DNA of 64,000 bases from Candolleomyces eurysporus (lineage: Eukaryota; Basidiomycota; Agaricomycetes; Agaricales; Psathyrellaceae), in NCBI GenBank assembly GCA_027579435.1, contig JANBPK010001204.1, positions 44,102 to 108,101 of the forward strand. Reading direction: 5' to 3'. The notes under the pieces are model-generated. The model had not been told where the DNA came from and made no database searches. It saw nothing but the letters and a program-made list of their open reading frames with translations. Below, piece after piece: positions 11,931 through 24,912 of this stretch (position 1 is the first letter of the stretch; the number at the start of each line of letters is the position of its first letter). The position numbers were made by a program, and so were the translations under genes.

Positions 11931-13313
11931 ATGATATGCGCTAAGAGGGTCTTCAGATGCTTCAAAACATTAGAAAGATGGGGCAATAAAATTACGGGCG
12001 CAGCTGGGCCATATTTTGTTGGACTCGCGGTTCTGTTGATAGGAACCGGGATGTTTTGCTTTTGTAAGTTTCAGTACACCCTGCTCAGCATCTAGTATTT
12101 GACTTGAAGCACAACCAGTTGACGTGATAGCCCCAACACTGTCGTACCCGCTCCTGGAAATACCAATATGTGCGCTTATTGCAATCAACCTTGCCGCACA
12201 CTATTATTATGTATGCACGGTATCGCCAGGATTTATCGAAGAACCGCAGAAGGAGGCTGGCTCGGGTTTCGTTTGGGCCTCGAAATCGAAAAGGAAGGCG
12301 AGGCCTTTGACAGGTGGAGTGAGGTGGACAGATGCACCGAGGATCACACCTAGTACTATGACGCGGTGCAATCGATGTAACAAGCCGAGGCCAGAGGTGA
12401 GCTGATTCTAATAGACACAGAGAAACAGTACTTACTTAACGATACGAGAGAGCCCACCATTGTCGTATCTGCAACCGCTGCGTGCTGAAATATGACCATC
12501 ACTGCCCTGTGAGTTGCTTTGAAGGTTCCCAATTGCCAGTTTCTGACCATTTAATGCTCAGTGTGTGTAACATCGACTTCCTCGTGGCTTTAGGAAGCTG
12601 ATCCCGCCCCTCAGGGATCAACCAATGCGTGGGGCTTCACAACGAGAGGCATTTCGTCATGTTCATGTGAGTGTCAGGCCATTCCCATAGAACCGTTCCC
12701 TAAGTCCTCGCAATAGGATGTATCTTGTCCTGTCCACATTCTGCTTCGGCATACTTGGATACCAAAAGCTATTCGAGGTTCTCGGGTTCACAATAAATCA
12801 CCCCGGATGGCCTCATTTCGTGCCAGAGGTCGTGTACGCCATGATATACATACTCTCTGTGGTACTTTGCTTGGCCGTGGGCGTCATGCTGGCTTGGCAC
12901 CTGTGGGGCATTTCGAAGGGGGAAACGTCTGTGGAGTCTCAGGATAACGAACAATATCGCGAAAGGGCGAAAACTCGAAGGGAAACTTTCGTGAACTCAT
13001 ACGACCTCGGGTGATTACTTCTGCTTATCCACTATTATGACTCCATGATTGACAGCAACGTAGGTGGAGGAAGAATCTCATCCTATTCTTCAATATTGGG
13101 GACACCGGATAGTGCGTGTTGAGCTAATTATACGGGAGCGAGACTAACCTAGGTCATAGCCCATGGTACATACTGATATTCCCGTTCCGAATAATGCCCT
13201 ACACCGATGGACGATCGTGGGCAAGGCGCGAGGGCTACGATCGGCATCACGGTATTCGTGCTGGAGAGGAGCTGACGGATGAAAGCAACGACGAAGATGA
13301 CTATGACGACTGA
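11931..13313 (+). CDS. DHHC-type protein S-acyltransferase (palmitoyltransferase)
   Basis: The spliced product starts MICAKRVFRCFKTLERWGNK. It has two N-terminal helices (GPYFVGLAVLLIGTGMFCF and PLLEIPICALIAINLAAHYY), then the cysteine-rich core TRCNRCNKP..RAHHCRICNRCVL with catalytic KYDHHCPWINQCVGLHNERH, and two more helices (YLVLSTFCFGILGYQKLF and VVYAMIYILSVVLCLAVGVM). The Trp of DHHCPW is made across an intron (CCC T|GG), so the active-site motif is split. A C-terminal PWYILIFPFRIMPYTDG segment and an acidic tail end at 13313. DHHC enzymes attach palmitate to cysteines of membrane-associated proteins at ER, Golgi or vacuole. All Zn-binding cysteines and the catalytic DHHC are present. 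The yeast orthologue (Pfa or Swf1 type) cannot be fixed by eye. Confidence 0.9.
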
Positions 13314-15452
13314 TATACGGACTTCATCTATCCATACTATGGCTTGGCATTGCTTTGATATTATTTATTTATTAGGTGAGTGGCTCGAGTTCGTTGCTTG
13401 TTCGGCTTGATGAAAGCTGCCGGGGCCAGATGACGTTCTGGAGTCGAGGGTTGGGGCGCCTCGCCTGAGCCCTCCTCGGAGAATGGGGTGATCTATGTCC
13501 GGCTTTCGTTTTGTTTCATGGATTTCTGACTGCTTTAATTTCGCTTCCCCGTTGATTGTCGACCTTATCGGACATAACTGACTGACATTTCTCCTTTACA
13601 GGTACGCGTAGACATATACACCGGTTTATCGTTGGGATACGAATGTGCTCTTCACACTAACCGGCAGCACGAAGCCACAACCTTCTCACCGGTCATCCCT
13701 TCGACCTGAATATGAAACGACTTCCCTTCTATCAATGTTGAAGGACCTACAGTTTCATTGCTTCGACCTTCTAACGAGTTTCATCGTGAATGCGCGAAAT
13801 AGTCGCATGTTGCTTTGCACACTCAACGTCATTCGCATTCATTTCCCCCAATTTTCAGGAGCACCACGCTGGCCGTCGGGTACATGTGTTGTGGCTATTA
13901 CGTTCCCGCCGTACGGCGGGTACTGGTGCCAACAAACTCGATGCCTCGCAGCATCGATGTGTTCGAGATTCGTCTACACGCGCCGACTAGGGCACACGGT
14001 GTATTAGCGATGATGTATGCGTACTCTATAGATGCCACCAAGCCCGAAATCTTCCCGCCACAACCTGCTGGACGGGAATGCGGGATAGACTCGTTGGATG
14101 ACGTGCCAAGGTCTTCCCCTGCACATTCGTAAAGATGGTGCAGGAATCCATTTCATAGAGGACACGTCTTTATTTTGTGCTCACTGCACTCCCCTCTTAT
14201 CGTTCATCCCCTTCTTCCGAAGGTGAGTCAGGCTCCGCGACAACGCATGGCCGCCACTTGGGCGCCACTCGGTCCTTCAACACGTTGTTGCTGATCGCAT
14301 CGACCCTGACTGAATAACACGTCCAGGTAGAGTATCTCGGGAACGTTGCTTCCATAGCAGGTCGCTCATTGAGTGATTGGGTGGTTCTGGATCAGTTATG
14401 CGCTACTGGGTCCCGCGAATTTGTATGTCGGTCATAAATTTTTTTTAGACGCAGTGTGTGTACACAGATTAGAATTCTACTGAGTGTAGTGAAAATATTT
14501 TGGGGGTTTCTCCTGTATTCGGGCCACGTTCTATCCTCCAGATGAACTACGGGTTAGTTGGCTGGCCATATGCAGTGGAGAGCGACCAAACTTACTAAAA
14601 GCCTCCGTACCAGTATTCCGGTACTTCGGTATAACATTCCCTATTTCGGTCATTCAATATTCTGCCGCCAGCCAAGGACCAAAGGGTCGACATTCACGGG
14701 TCTTCTTTTAACCACTACCTTCTGGGTCATACGTGAGTAACAACCTTTCTGCTGGCTGTCCGTGCTTGAACGACTGGTTCTAGTTGGGCGGACTGGAAGC
14801 CTATGTTAGCGCTGGCCTAGCTGTTTAGGCTTTTAGCTCCACACGGAGAAGCGCACAATCTTTCAGCGACGTCATTACTAGAGAAACGGCTGCAAATATA
14901 CCGAGAATTCCCAAGGTCCTCCCCAAGGCATTTTTCCGCCTCTCATACTTATATTCATCGACCCAGCTAGACAGAAGTGCGGTAAAGACATCATTGATTG
15001 TATCAGGTTCCAAGGATAATCTGACAGTTAATAAGGCAGCCCAATTAACGCAGAGCCCTGCCGTTCGTGTATCAAACATACAACGAGGCGTGCATTCGTA
15101 AGGAATCGACGTCAACAGCTCCACACCTTCGCAAGCCCCCGTCTTGCCACGGCGGGCGTTGATTCCGTACCCCGACCAGCGATCCCTTTCCAAACCCTCA
15201 TCCAGGTGTCCGACGGAAGTTGATCTCTTCGATTTCTCTAGCGATTAAATCTAGGGTCCTGTTTAACTCAGCCCCTTCCCGTGGCCCCCAGCGCCACCTC
15301 CAAGCCTCAACGCCATACACGTTCATGCCTGAAGGCTTGCGTTGTAAAGGGGTCCCTTACGCAGATTTGCCGGGGGTCATTCTTCTTGACACGCTCATAA
15401 CCAGTGGGTTGAAACACATCTCGAAACCCAGCCGCAGTTCCATCTATATATC
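13314..15452. other. Long intergenic stretch, nothing firm
   Basis: Several short frames (for example 13645-14007 plus) lack family resemblance. A 122-codon minus frame at 14825-15193 ends with a possible membrane helix (LGILGIFAAVSLVMTSL). It has no neighbours or splice pattern to support it, so I leave it unannotated. Confidence 0.4.
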
Positions 15453-16336
15453 ATGACCAATACCTCGACGTTCCGACCGCAAGTCAACAGAGGGTATAGT
15501 GCCCCAGCAATACACAGTGCCCACAGCTCATCCAGCACACCCAGCAGTACACCATCGTCTACCTCCTCAATAGACAGCAGCTCCTACTTCTCGGCAGACG
15601 CACCCTCGACAACCATTTCCCCGGCTATTTCGCCTTCATCGTCATACACATCACCAGGGGTACATCCAGCAAATAATCCCTTATCCTCGGACTTTCCTAT
15701 CATCACAGCTACTGTAACATCTCGAAACTCGGGCGGAGCGAACAATAGCCACACAACGACGACGAATACCATGACGGCTTCTCAGTACGGGTTAGACCCA
15801 TTGCGACAATTCGCCCTACATATCCCTGCTCCTCCTATGCTTTCCTTGGGGTCTGCCTCACGACAGCCAGCCCCGTCAATCCACTCATCCATGCACTCTG
15901 CTACTAGCCCAACGAGGTTACCTAGCACCCCCGCGTACGACGACCTACCGTCACCGATGGACCGTGGTCGCCGGATGCCACCATCGAGTCAAGCTCCACG
16001 GATGACTGTGTCTTCGACGGTGTATTGTTACACATTTTGTGTGAAGCTTCCGGCCGCGATCCAACCCGAGATGGTTACAGTGAGCGCTAACAGGGGTGAT
16101 AAGCTGAAGGTTGTGGCAGATGCTTGGCATATGGAGAACGAAAGTGCGTTTTGGGTTCTACCTTTTTCCATTGTGGCATGCATTAATCGAATTAATCCTC
16201 TGGTTCTCTAGGTCATTATGAATGGCAAATCAGCTTTCCACCTCGCGACATTGATATGTCAGCCGTGCATGCCAGATTCGATGGTGAAAAGAACCTTACT
16301 ATTGACGTTCGACGGATTCCAAGATTGTATCGTTGA
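15453..16336 (+). CDS. Hsp20/alpha-crystallin-like protein with Ser-rich N-terminus
   Basis: Residues 1 to about 185 are low-complexity (Ser/Thr/Pro-rich, for example HSSSSTPSSTPSSTSSIDSS). The C-terminal part reads VYCYTFCVKLPAAIQPEMVT, VSANRGDKLKVVADAW, then across one intron (about 16142-16210) SHYEWQISFPPRDIDM and DGEKNLTIDVRRIPRLYR before the stop at 16336. That beta-strand pattern is typical of the alpha-crystallin/Hsp20-like fold, including an ending I-x-[IVL]-like motif. Small heat-shock proteins hold unfolding clients. The very long disordered N-terminus is unusual for a canonical sHSP, and a p23-like regulator is an alternative. Confidence 0.65.
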
Positions 16337-17961
16337 GTCATGGTGGGCCCTACGATTTGGAACGCTTCGCCAACTGTACTAGTATTTCTACGAGCTCTGG
16401 TTGCTTATCATCCAATGATTTGGCAATGGCGACGTCATGGACGGATTCTCTCTTGACAGTCGTCTTGGTGGGTAATCCGCCGTTATCTCTCCAAGCTCTT
16501 CCCCGGCAAACAACCCTTCTCTCTTCTCTCTGCTTCTCCCTCTATCTTTCCCACCTTTTCTCCCTCGCTTTCATATACCATTTTCCATAAAAAGATACCG
16601 ACGACAACCTACGAAATGAGGCCCTGGCAGGCTCCGGAATACCTCCTCGCTATCACGATCCCTTATGTTGGTTTGACTTTACTCGGCGATGCTGGCTATT
16701 TGACGGCGTTATTTTTCATTATCCTTTCTGATCGATTTACACTGCACATGGTACACGAACCCCCTGCTCTTGCTGTTTATCTCTATCTCTGCCTTCCTCT
16801 CTCTCTCTCTCTCTCGTACGTTAACCTTATTCTGTCCTGATCATGACCCATGTCCATCCTTTGGAACAAAACAGTGCCAGAATATGTCTTCACGCTATAA
16901 GCTTGCTTCCAGTTTCGATTAGATGCTAGTTAACTTGTAATATATGCCACTTCTTGATCATCCTCAGACCGCCCAACCCCTGGAAGACGAGCAGAGTAAA
17001 AGTCGAGTGATGATTGGACGAGATTCTCATTGTAGATCGGGATTCTTTGGGACCAAGGTGAAAGGTGCACGAGTGTTCTTCGGCTTCGGCCCTTGACTGA
17101 GTCAGAGAGTGCGCGTGTGTGGGCACCACGTCCTCATTTGCCGTTCCACGCACACCAACGAGGATGGAAAGGGAATATTCTCGAGTTCACCGTTGACCCC
17201 ACACTGGGATAGTCGTGTTTCGTGTTGGCAGAGTGTGGACATCCCGATCACACCATCTTTATAACCAAATTCGATTGCTCCCTTGTAGACGCCGCACCCA
17301 GCACCTCCACAGACATGTCTTATTTCGGAATACAGTGGGCAAGGAACTTGTGCTGGGCCAATTGCCCTTTTCTGTCAATGCTGTAACCACCTGATCTCAT
17401 TAGTGAGAAACAACTAGTACATGCCTGTCAATCAGAAAGAAGGAAAAGATGCGTAGATGGTGCGGTATGTGAGCCTATTACAGCGAGCGGAAGCAAGGCT
17501 AGTGAATGTGGGCAATGCGAAAACGAGAAGGAATGCAAACACAAGGATACAGTGATGATACCAGCAAGTACATATTAGTACAAAGCGTAGGAATAAACCA
17601 GAAACCATGACGAGAGGGAACGAATGATGGGCCGCCGACGATAAGCCGGGTTGCAGGGCCAGTAAACAGATGGACGTGTGTATGATGATGAAAGCGAACT
17701 GCATAGAGAATCCGAATGTAATGATAAAACAACAAGAGCTATGATGATGATGCTGAAGATGATAGCGGTGTCCAGTGAAAGCAAAAGAAAACAGAAAGGT
17801 GATCAAGATTCGTTGAATAGATGAGTAGAGATCGGCGGTATAGGTGTTGCGGAAACGAAAGAGACAGGAAGGATGAATAGCTGAGGGAACAACGAAATCA
17901 ATACGAGTCAAAACCGAGAGCAGGTGAGTGATAACACACCTAGTGGTTCCACCACAACGGG
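16337..17961. other. Intergenic with CT-rich tracts
   Basis: 3' flank of the Hsp20-like gene and 3' flank of the zinc-finger gene. It is pyrimidine-rich with a (CT) microsatellite. Frames at 17432-18013 (minus) are low-complexity Ile/His/Ser strings typical of non-coding sequence. Confidence 0.5.
16796..16815. repeat. (CT)n microsatellite
   Basis: An uninterrupted CT dinucleotide run of about ten units. Confidence 0.9.
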
Positions 17962-20900
17962 TTACATTACGGCGTCCACTCGCCGGTGATCCTCCCTGGG
18001 TAGTTCCCTGCATTCAGGATTGACATTCTTCTTCCTCAAATGACGAACGAGATCGGAGCGACCCGCAACTGCATAACCGCATCCGCAGCGATACGGTGCA
18101 TCCCCGATATGCTTCCGCTCGTGAACTGGAGGTATGGAAAAAAGGAAGATTTGGATTAGAATCCAGATTCGAGACGGGAGGAAAAAAACGAAAGATCTGC
18201 TTACTTTGGCAGTTCTGGTTGGTAGTGAACATCTTGCCACAGTCCTCGAATTTGCACTTGAACCGCTTCTCACCCTTCCTCCTTTTCTCGCTCGCATTGT
18301 CGATGTTCCTTGAGCCAACACTGCGATATTGGTTTCGATTGGTACTCATAGCACCCACTCCACTAACAATGGTCCCGCCCACAGGAGCAGTAGTGCCATT
18401 GTTGGCGTCGTTGGCTCTCTCAGCCGAATACGCAACAGCTTGAAGAGGAGTGCTGTTGGTGTTGGGTGAGCGATTGGAAGGTGATCCTCGTGTAACAGTA
18501 TTATGATACGTAGAAGGACGTCCTCGGACACTGGAGTCTGAGGCACTTCGGGAGTGTGTCGGATAGCTCCTGGGAGAAGGTAGAGGTTGACCAATCGGTA
18601 GCTTGGAGTCTGAAACTGGCGAACTGGGAGAAAGAAGCACAGCGGATCGTTTCAGCGGCGAGCCCTGAAGTGGCAGGGTTCCTCCATGATAGTTATAACT
18701 CGACCTCGAAGGACTGGCCCTCTTCTTCGACCTCCGGCCCCGTTGTGATCCCGTCTCGCAATAATCATCGTCGTCTTCATCGCCATCGAATTCACTGGTT
18801 GCACTGTCTTCTTCCTCAGCTTCGAAGTCTCGCCGGTGCTGGGATGGGTAGGTGCTGTAAGATGCAGATGCATCTGAGTTGCGCCGACGACTGCCAGCTA
18901 GCCGTGTTGGACTAACTTTCGAGGCACGAGCCTGTTGCGAGCTTCCATCTTGATGAAGTAGCTCCCTGCAAGCTCCGCCGTTCTTCCTCAAATGGCCATC
19001 GAAGTGGGTGCGGTTCTGAGCGGTATAACCACAGCAGCAGTGAAGATAATGTGGATCTGCCAGTCGCTCGGAGAAGTGGTCCGGCTCGCCAACGTTTGCC
19101 CCCGACTGTCGCCCAGGACTCTTGCTCAGCCTCGTCGATCTCCTCACAGGGTGAGCTTCTGCTGGAGGTCGTGGACGCGAGGAAGGCCGAGACTCGTTGG
19201 GAGATGTGGGGACCACCCGCGTTGCCATGGGCGAATATCTGGCTCTGGAAAGGGACCTTGACCTATCATGCCGGGAAGGGGAATGCGACTGAGACCTCGT
19301 CCTTGATTGAATACGTGAGCGGGGAACTTCTTCCCGAAGACTTGACGGGACATGTGAAGAAGGAATAACTGTGGAGGGATATCCGGTAGGTGAACCGTAG
19401 TTGGAGGAGGACGGATAGTGGTGAACGGAAGGATAAGATGAACGCCTGTGAGAGCCGAGGTCACTCGACCGCCTGTGGTCTTCCTCTGCATCTATCTCGT
19501 CTTCGGACCCCGGGTCGTCCGTATCAGGAGCCACCGGTTCACATGCTCTGGGATCTATTGGCATGCCATCAGCGCCAGGCTCTTCGAAGCCCCTTGCAAT
19601 TTTTCCTTTCTCATTTCCGGCGCTAACACGACGTGCTGCGGAAGACGATTTGGGTGGTGGTGGGGGAATTAGAGAAGAGTCGGATGACGACGACGATGAT
19701 ACAGACCGCCGTCGACCCCTGGCTCCCTCATGGCCCTGTTGATTTGCCTGATCCTCCATTTCCGCGTCCTCGTTGCTTGAGCTTGTCATGTCGTCATCAG
19801 GCATATAGCTGGTTCGAACCAGGGATGACGGCCGCTGTACACCGCCTGCCTGCACAACAGGCTGCTGTTGGCGAGCCGTTTCGAAGCTTGCCATGCGTAA
19901 AGGGTATGACTTGTGCAGAGTTGCAGATGAGGACCCTGACGGTGAAGAGTTCGACGCTCCTACGCCGCTACCTCCAACGTTCTTGTTCTTTGTAAGGTAG
20001 GTAGGCACGTTTTGCGCAAAGACGTCCGGACGAGTCCGACTGGAAGAGCGTGGGCGGTGGCCATGGTGGAGACTGGACCCGTTGTCGAATGGGCTGATGG
20101 ACCTTGACTTCTTTCGACCCTCTCGAGCTAAGGTTCGATGAACGAGTGAGGGAGATTGTGGACGGTGTTCCGGGGAGTAGCTGGCAGTGTGGGGAGACGC
20201 GTGTGAGCCACGAGGAGAAGGGGCGAGGGATGAAGCTGATGTCGAAGCGTGGCGGTACACAGCCTGATCGACCGCACGGTTATCGTCCATTGATTGGAAA
20301 GTGCTGTTAGGGGGAGAATGAGCCTGCNGGGAGGGTGGGCTCGCGGGATAAGGGAGATGAATNGGGGGGATGGATATGGGCTGGAGGAAGAAGCTCTTCG
20401 GGCGCTTCTGAGGCTCTTGCGTGTTAGCGGTGGGTTTTCCAGCAGGAGAACACGTTCAGAACGGCGTCTAGTATGTTTCCGCTTTTGTCTATTTGATGTT
20501 GAGGGAGCTGGTTCTGATATGGAACCGGAAGGGGGAGTTAGAGGTGAAAAATCAGGAGAGAGCGCTTGGGGAGATGGGGAGTTCTGGTCGACGATACTGC
20601 TCCAATTGACAGAGCGCAGTTCTTCTTGACTGAAAACGCGGAGTGAGGTGGGGTCGAGGGTGGTTTCCTGGAGTAGTAGGCCAGGAATGTGCTGTTCCCT
20701 CTCAAATAGACGGTTCTCTAGGTTGAGCCCTTGTCCCTCTTGTTCCTGAAAGCCGTGTACAATCTCAGGCGAAGACAGGAATTCCCAACTAAGATAGCCT
20801 GTTCAATTTGGGAGATAAGTCAATGAGGAGCGGCATTAACAGCAATTTCACGATGTGCTCACCAGATTCTGGGGTATTCGAACCGGAGCTGGGGGGAGGG

Positions 20901-21336
20901 CTACACGGAGGTGATGAAGCAGGACTGGTGCTTCTATCCCAGATTCCTGAAATGTTTGACTGTCAACACGATGTCACCCAATATATACTGTTTTGTACTT
21001 ACCAAGTGAGTGACGATCCCAATTCACTAGATGATGGGCGTTATCGTCAAACAGAGGGTTTAGCGGGCCCTCCTGCGAGGAATAGTGCCTTCAACGACAA
21101 AGACACGAGGCGAATGTCATGGATAGGCTCTGGTTGGTGAATGGAACACAAGGAAGAGAACACACGCACTCAGCGTGGCTGCCATCAGCGGTAACGCCGT
21201 CTACGGACACCTGCATGGCCACCTCGGTTTCTTCCGGACCCTCTACATGGATATCAATGGTTGAGTCCGGCGTCTCGTAGCCATCGTCCTCGGGGAGAGG
21301 AAGGGGCCACTTTGTGTGGGCGGGGGAGGCGGTCAT
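17962..21336 (-). CDS. Large disordered zinc-finger protein (C2H2 plus CxC-type fingers)
   Basis: Reading upstream of the obvious long frame (ATG at 20290) shows that coding continues. Exon 1 is 21170-21336 (MTASPAHTKWPLPLPEDDGY), exon 2 is 21003-21088 (EGPLNPLFDDNAHHLVNWDR), exon 3 is 20863-20946, and exon 4 starts at 20798 (SYLSWEFLSSPEIVHGFQEQ). Phases match at all three junctions. Two Ns (20328, 20363) then shift the frame until it rejoins the long Ser/Arg/Pro-rich body. Fingers are CCCGYTAQNRTHFDGHLRKN; then CKFEDCGKMFTTNQNCQIHE, classic C-x4-C-x12-H-x3-H, split by the 18126-18204 intron; then YRCGCGYAVAGRSDLVRHLR. The product is about 1030 residues and probably a nuclear DNA-binding regulator. 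It may instead start at 20290 if the Ns hide a stop. Confidence 0.75.
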
Positions 21337-21372
21337 AATCGAGTGGGCGATGTTGATGGGAAACATGAGCAC

Positions 21373-23870
21373 GACGGACGTCGCAGCCCAGGCTTTATAC
21401 CTCGGGCGCTTAATATTGATCTGACATTTGGTTGGCCAGATCTGGCGACCACGGGCTCCGAGTCATGTCGACAGTCGAAGCTTATTTTTTTGGAAGTACA
21501 GAAGCACTTCATGTCGGCTTTGACACGTTTACCCTTGGGTGGTATGTCCGAAGTCTCTTTGCCGCACCGTCACATCCATTCTCAACTGATGAAACCGATT
21601 ATACTATTCTACTAGTAATAACGCCACATCGATGGTGCTCGACGCTCGTAGACGTACATTTCAGATGACCTCGTGCCATGGGCAAAATATGTGGATCTAT
21701 CGTACAACCATGTTCCGAACTCTATCTACTATAGATAACGTCGTCGGCTTCTTGTCATTCAGGATTGTGTACCTGGGGCAATAACGGAGGTTGTGAAGAT
21801 GTCGAGTGTCCCACTGGCAGTAATGGAAGATGCCCAGAAAGGATTGTGTCAAAAGGCTCATAACACTGGCAAGCGGCATTCCCATTCAATTTCCTTTGGA
21901 TCCCCTTATGTGTTCAATTGCGCCATCTTGAAACCGCCGTGCCAGTGTGGCACTACTGGACTCGAACTAGTCGCCCGAGGCCACCGGCAATGCTTCAATG
22001 TAGGCTGACCTTTAACAATAACCCTTCTTGAAGGGAGCTTATCCCCAGCTTGGAAAGCTGGACTCGGATTTCGGGCTACCGTGGTATAGCATCGCACGGA
22101 CCGGGCTGATTCCGGAGGAAGGCAGCGCACGGCCATCCTGTTCATAGCTTTCAAGATTCGACCACAGTATTCTACGAAGAAATTCTACGAATGTATCGCA
22201 ATCCTTGGGAGAGTATTCTGCATTCTTGGTCTAACCAAAACACTTCTCAAACGCCATCATCAGAGAATCAGAATCACAACCGCAGTCTATCAGGATATCG
22301 ATCGCAGGATTGGCAAAGGTGGGCAATATCAACACACTAATTTGAGTCAGTTCTAAGTGTCTCAAGGAGGTCTTCTCCAGGGGATGTGATAGGAATGAGC
22401 CCCGGAATCGTGTTCTGATATCAATAATATTTACCCCACCAGGCTGCTTCTTGTACCCTACTCAGGTGATTGCGGCGCAGTGACCGTGACTTCGTGATTG
22501 GAAACATGGGTTTCGAAGAGGACAACTGAAAGACGCCTTACTTATTACATACAGTATAGTGCTTTGTGGATTAGCCTCTCCCTGTCTTGCACAGCAAGTC
22601 TGAATAAGATTTACTTACGACAATGACTGCCAACGATTCAGGCAATGTGATCTCGACCAGTGCCTGTCAAAGCTGAGCGCTCAGTGCACGGAGCTCAGGT
22701 CCGACGACGACGAATACATTGCCACTTTACCCTTTAGAACCCGTAGCCCGTAGCCTCGTTGCAGATGGAGAGGGTAGACCTTGCGCAATTCAGAACTAGT
22801 GCATCTGAATCATCGGATGTCACGGACCTTCGAGCTCAATAGGAAATTCGAGTTCAGTATCATCCGGGATCTCTCTCCACAACGCCACACCTTCCTCTAC
22901 TCATCAACCCATTTACTTCGCCCAATTATGGGCGAAGGGTATACCCTGAAGAGACAATACGCTGAGACACAGCTGGCGAAGCAAGAATAGAAACCTGACA
23001 TGCGACATCCTAGATGATGACACCAGGTAGTAACCGCCGTCTTACCACTGGTGGCAGGTGATTCCCTTTCTGGTATCAAATCGATAGCTCATTCTGTCGA
23101 TATTGCGTTCACCGAAGCGCAGCACTCTATTACCACGGAGAAATGTTGAGCGTGTGGGCGTTGCGGTCTAGATCCTTCTGTGGGTCGCTTTGGGCGCCTA
23201 TCTGCCATCCCATCGTGTTCGTCCCGAAAACGGCAACACCCGACCTACTTGATTGATGGTTTCAGTGAGGCAACGACCTCCGACTCTTGGCCACGCCTTT
23301 CGCGAAAGCCACGAGGCCGGCAAAATTGTGCTACGTCCACCCGCCAAGTACATGTGCACGATCCAAGTCCCGAGTGGCGAAAAACNNAAAAAAAGTTTTT
23401 GAATCGACACAGGTGGGTTTGTTATGCACCAATTCCTTGGATGATCGGCGGGTACGTACGACTCGCTACGCCCTTGTCGGAATTGCGAATGTGAAGATGT
23501 GGGTCCCTATTTTGAACTTGGAATTGAGAGCGATTTGGGACTGCGAGAGAAGAAAAGACCCCCAAAAATATTGGGTTGACCTCGAGAAAGGCACAGCACA
23601 CCCGAGGGGCTCCGACCGGCGACCGCGCTCCTCTGGAATGATTGAATCTTCAAATAATTACATTCGAAATTGCATTTGCGTGTGGGGTAGCGCTCAGCGC
23701 TCGCGGATTTTCCAATGAATATGGAACTGGGGGTAATATGGGGAGACGGCAATCATCAGCGCCTTCAAGGAGCTGAAGCGGGGCAAATCTTATCTTATCT
23801 TAGATGACATGTCAATTTTCCCACACTCATCCTTCAAACCAACCACCAACTGGGTTCTGCTTTCACCGGT
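21373..23870. other. Intergenic, about 2.5 kb, nothing recognised
   Basis: Contains short unsupported frames on both strands and an NN at 23386-23387 next to a poly-A tract. No domain, signal peptide or coherent exon series was found. Confidence 0.45.
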
Positions 23871-24912
23871 ATGCGTTTCGCGTTTTGGGCCTCTTCTCGT
23901 CGACCCCCTCTATTCACGTACAGGAAACAGGTGGAAAGAATTCCAAATATACGCTTGAAGAGCACAATGGCTTCGACGTTGGAAGAGCCCACAGCTGAAC
24001 GTAAAGCTGAGCTCAGCGAATCGCTGACAGAAGTCAGAGTTCGGGTCGAAGCGGCGGCCTCTTTATCGTCGACAACTCCCACTCTGGTTGCTGTTTCCAA
24101 GTATAAACCAGCATCGGACATCCTGGCGTGTCACGAGCTAGGTCAGTTGGACTTTGGTGAGAACTACGTGCAGGAGTTGGAGGATAAAGCTCGAATCGTG
24201 AGTCTTTCATTCGAGTTAATATAGAAAATTCATGGCCTGCTGACCGCGAAGACGGTTTAGCTTCCCAGCGATATTAGATGGCATTTCATTGGAACACTGC
24301 AGTCGAACAAAGCGAAGACGCTAGCGTGTGGGTCAACACCTTCGAAGTCGTCATATATGATCCAGAGAATTCTGACGTTTGTCTTCATCAGCCATACCCA
24401 ACCTCTATTCAGTTCAAACTCTTGGCTCAATCAAAGCCGCAAATGCCTTGAACAAAGCACTATCCTCGGATCGAACATCTCCCCTCAGGGTACAGTTGCA
24501 GGTCAATACTTCGGGTGAAGACTCGAAGTCTGGCTTCCCGCCCCTATCGACGTCCGAAGGGATCGAATCCTCGGAGCTGGCGCAATTGGCTGCACATGTT
24601 GTCAAGGAGTGTCCTCGCTTGCGGCTCGAAGGCTTAATGACTATTGGTTCCTTGGAACTGTCGATTCACGCGTCAGAAGCTGAGAAGAACGCTGATTTCG
24701 AAACACTCAAGGAAACCAGAGATTTTTTGAAAGGATATCTCGAAACGACATTGGGGGACGATGTCAGGAGCAGCTGGGGCGAAGAAGGAAGCGGCCGGCT
24801 CCTTTTGAGTATGGGAATGTCGAGCGACTTTGAGACTGCGTTGAAGGCTGGCAGTGATATCGTGCGGGTAGGAACAGGGATCTTCGGACAACGGGCACCG
24901 AAGGCAACATAG
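23871..24912 (+). CDS. YggS/PROSC-family pyridoxal-phosphate homeostasis protein
   Basis: Three exons (23871-24197, 24261-24327, 24392-24912) give 304 residues. Family motifs run in order: LVAVSKYKPASDI with the PLP-binding Lys, LGQLDFGENYVQEL, IRWHFIGTLQSNKAKTLASI, PNLYSVQTLGSIKAANAL, LRLEGLMTIG, and LSMGMSSDFETALKAGSD followed by IVRVGTGIFGQR. All phosphate-binding positions of this PLP-binding TIM-barrel family look intact. The proteins buffer free pyridoxal 5'-phosphate and have no known catalytic activity. The first ATG adds about 32 residues rich in Arg and hydrophobics (MRFAFWASSRRPPLFTYRKQ) that could be a mitochondrial presequence. A second ATG at 23967 would give the cytosolic form seen in yeast. 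Confidence 0.95.

Noticed and set aside
17432..18013. 193-codon minus-strand frame
   Set aside because: Low-complexity Ile/His/Ser string in pyrimidine-rich 3' flanking DNA that partly overlaps the zinc-finger exon in another frame.
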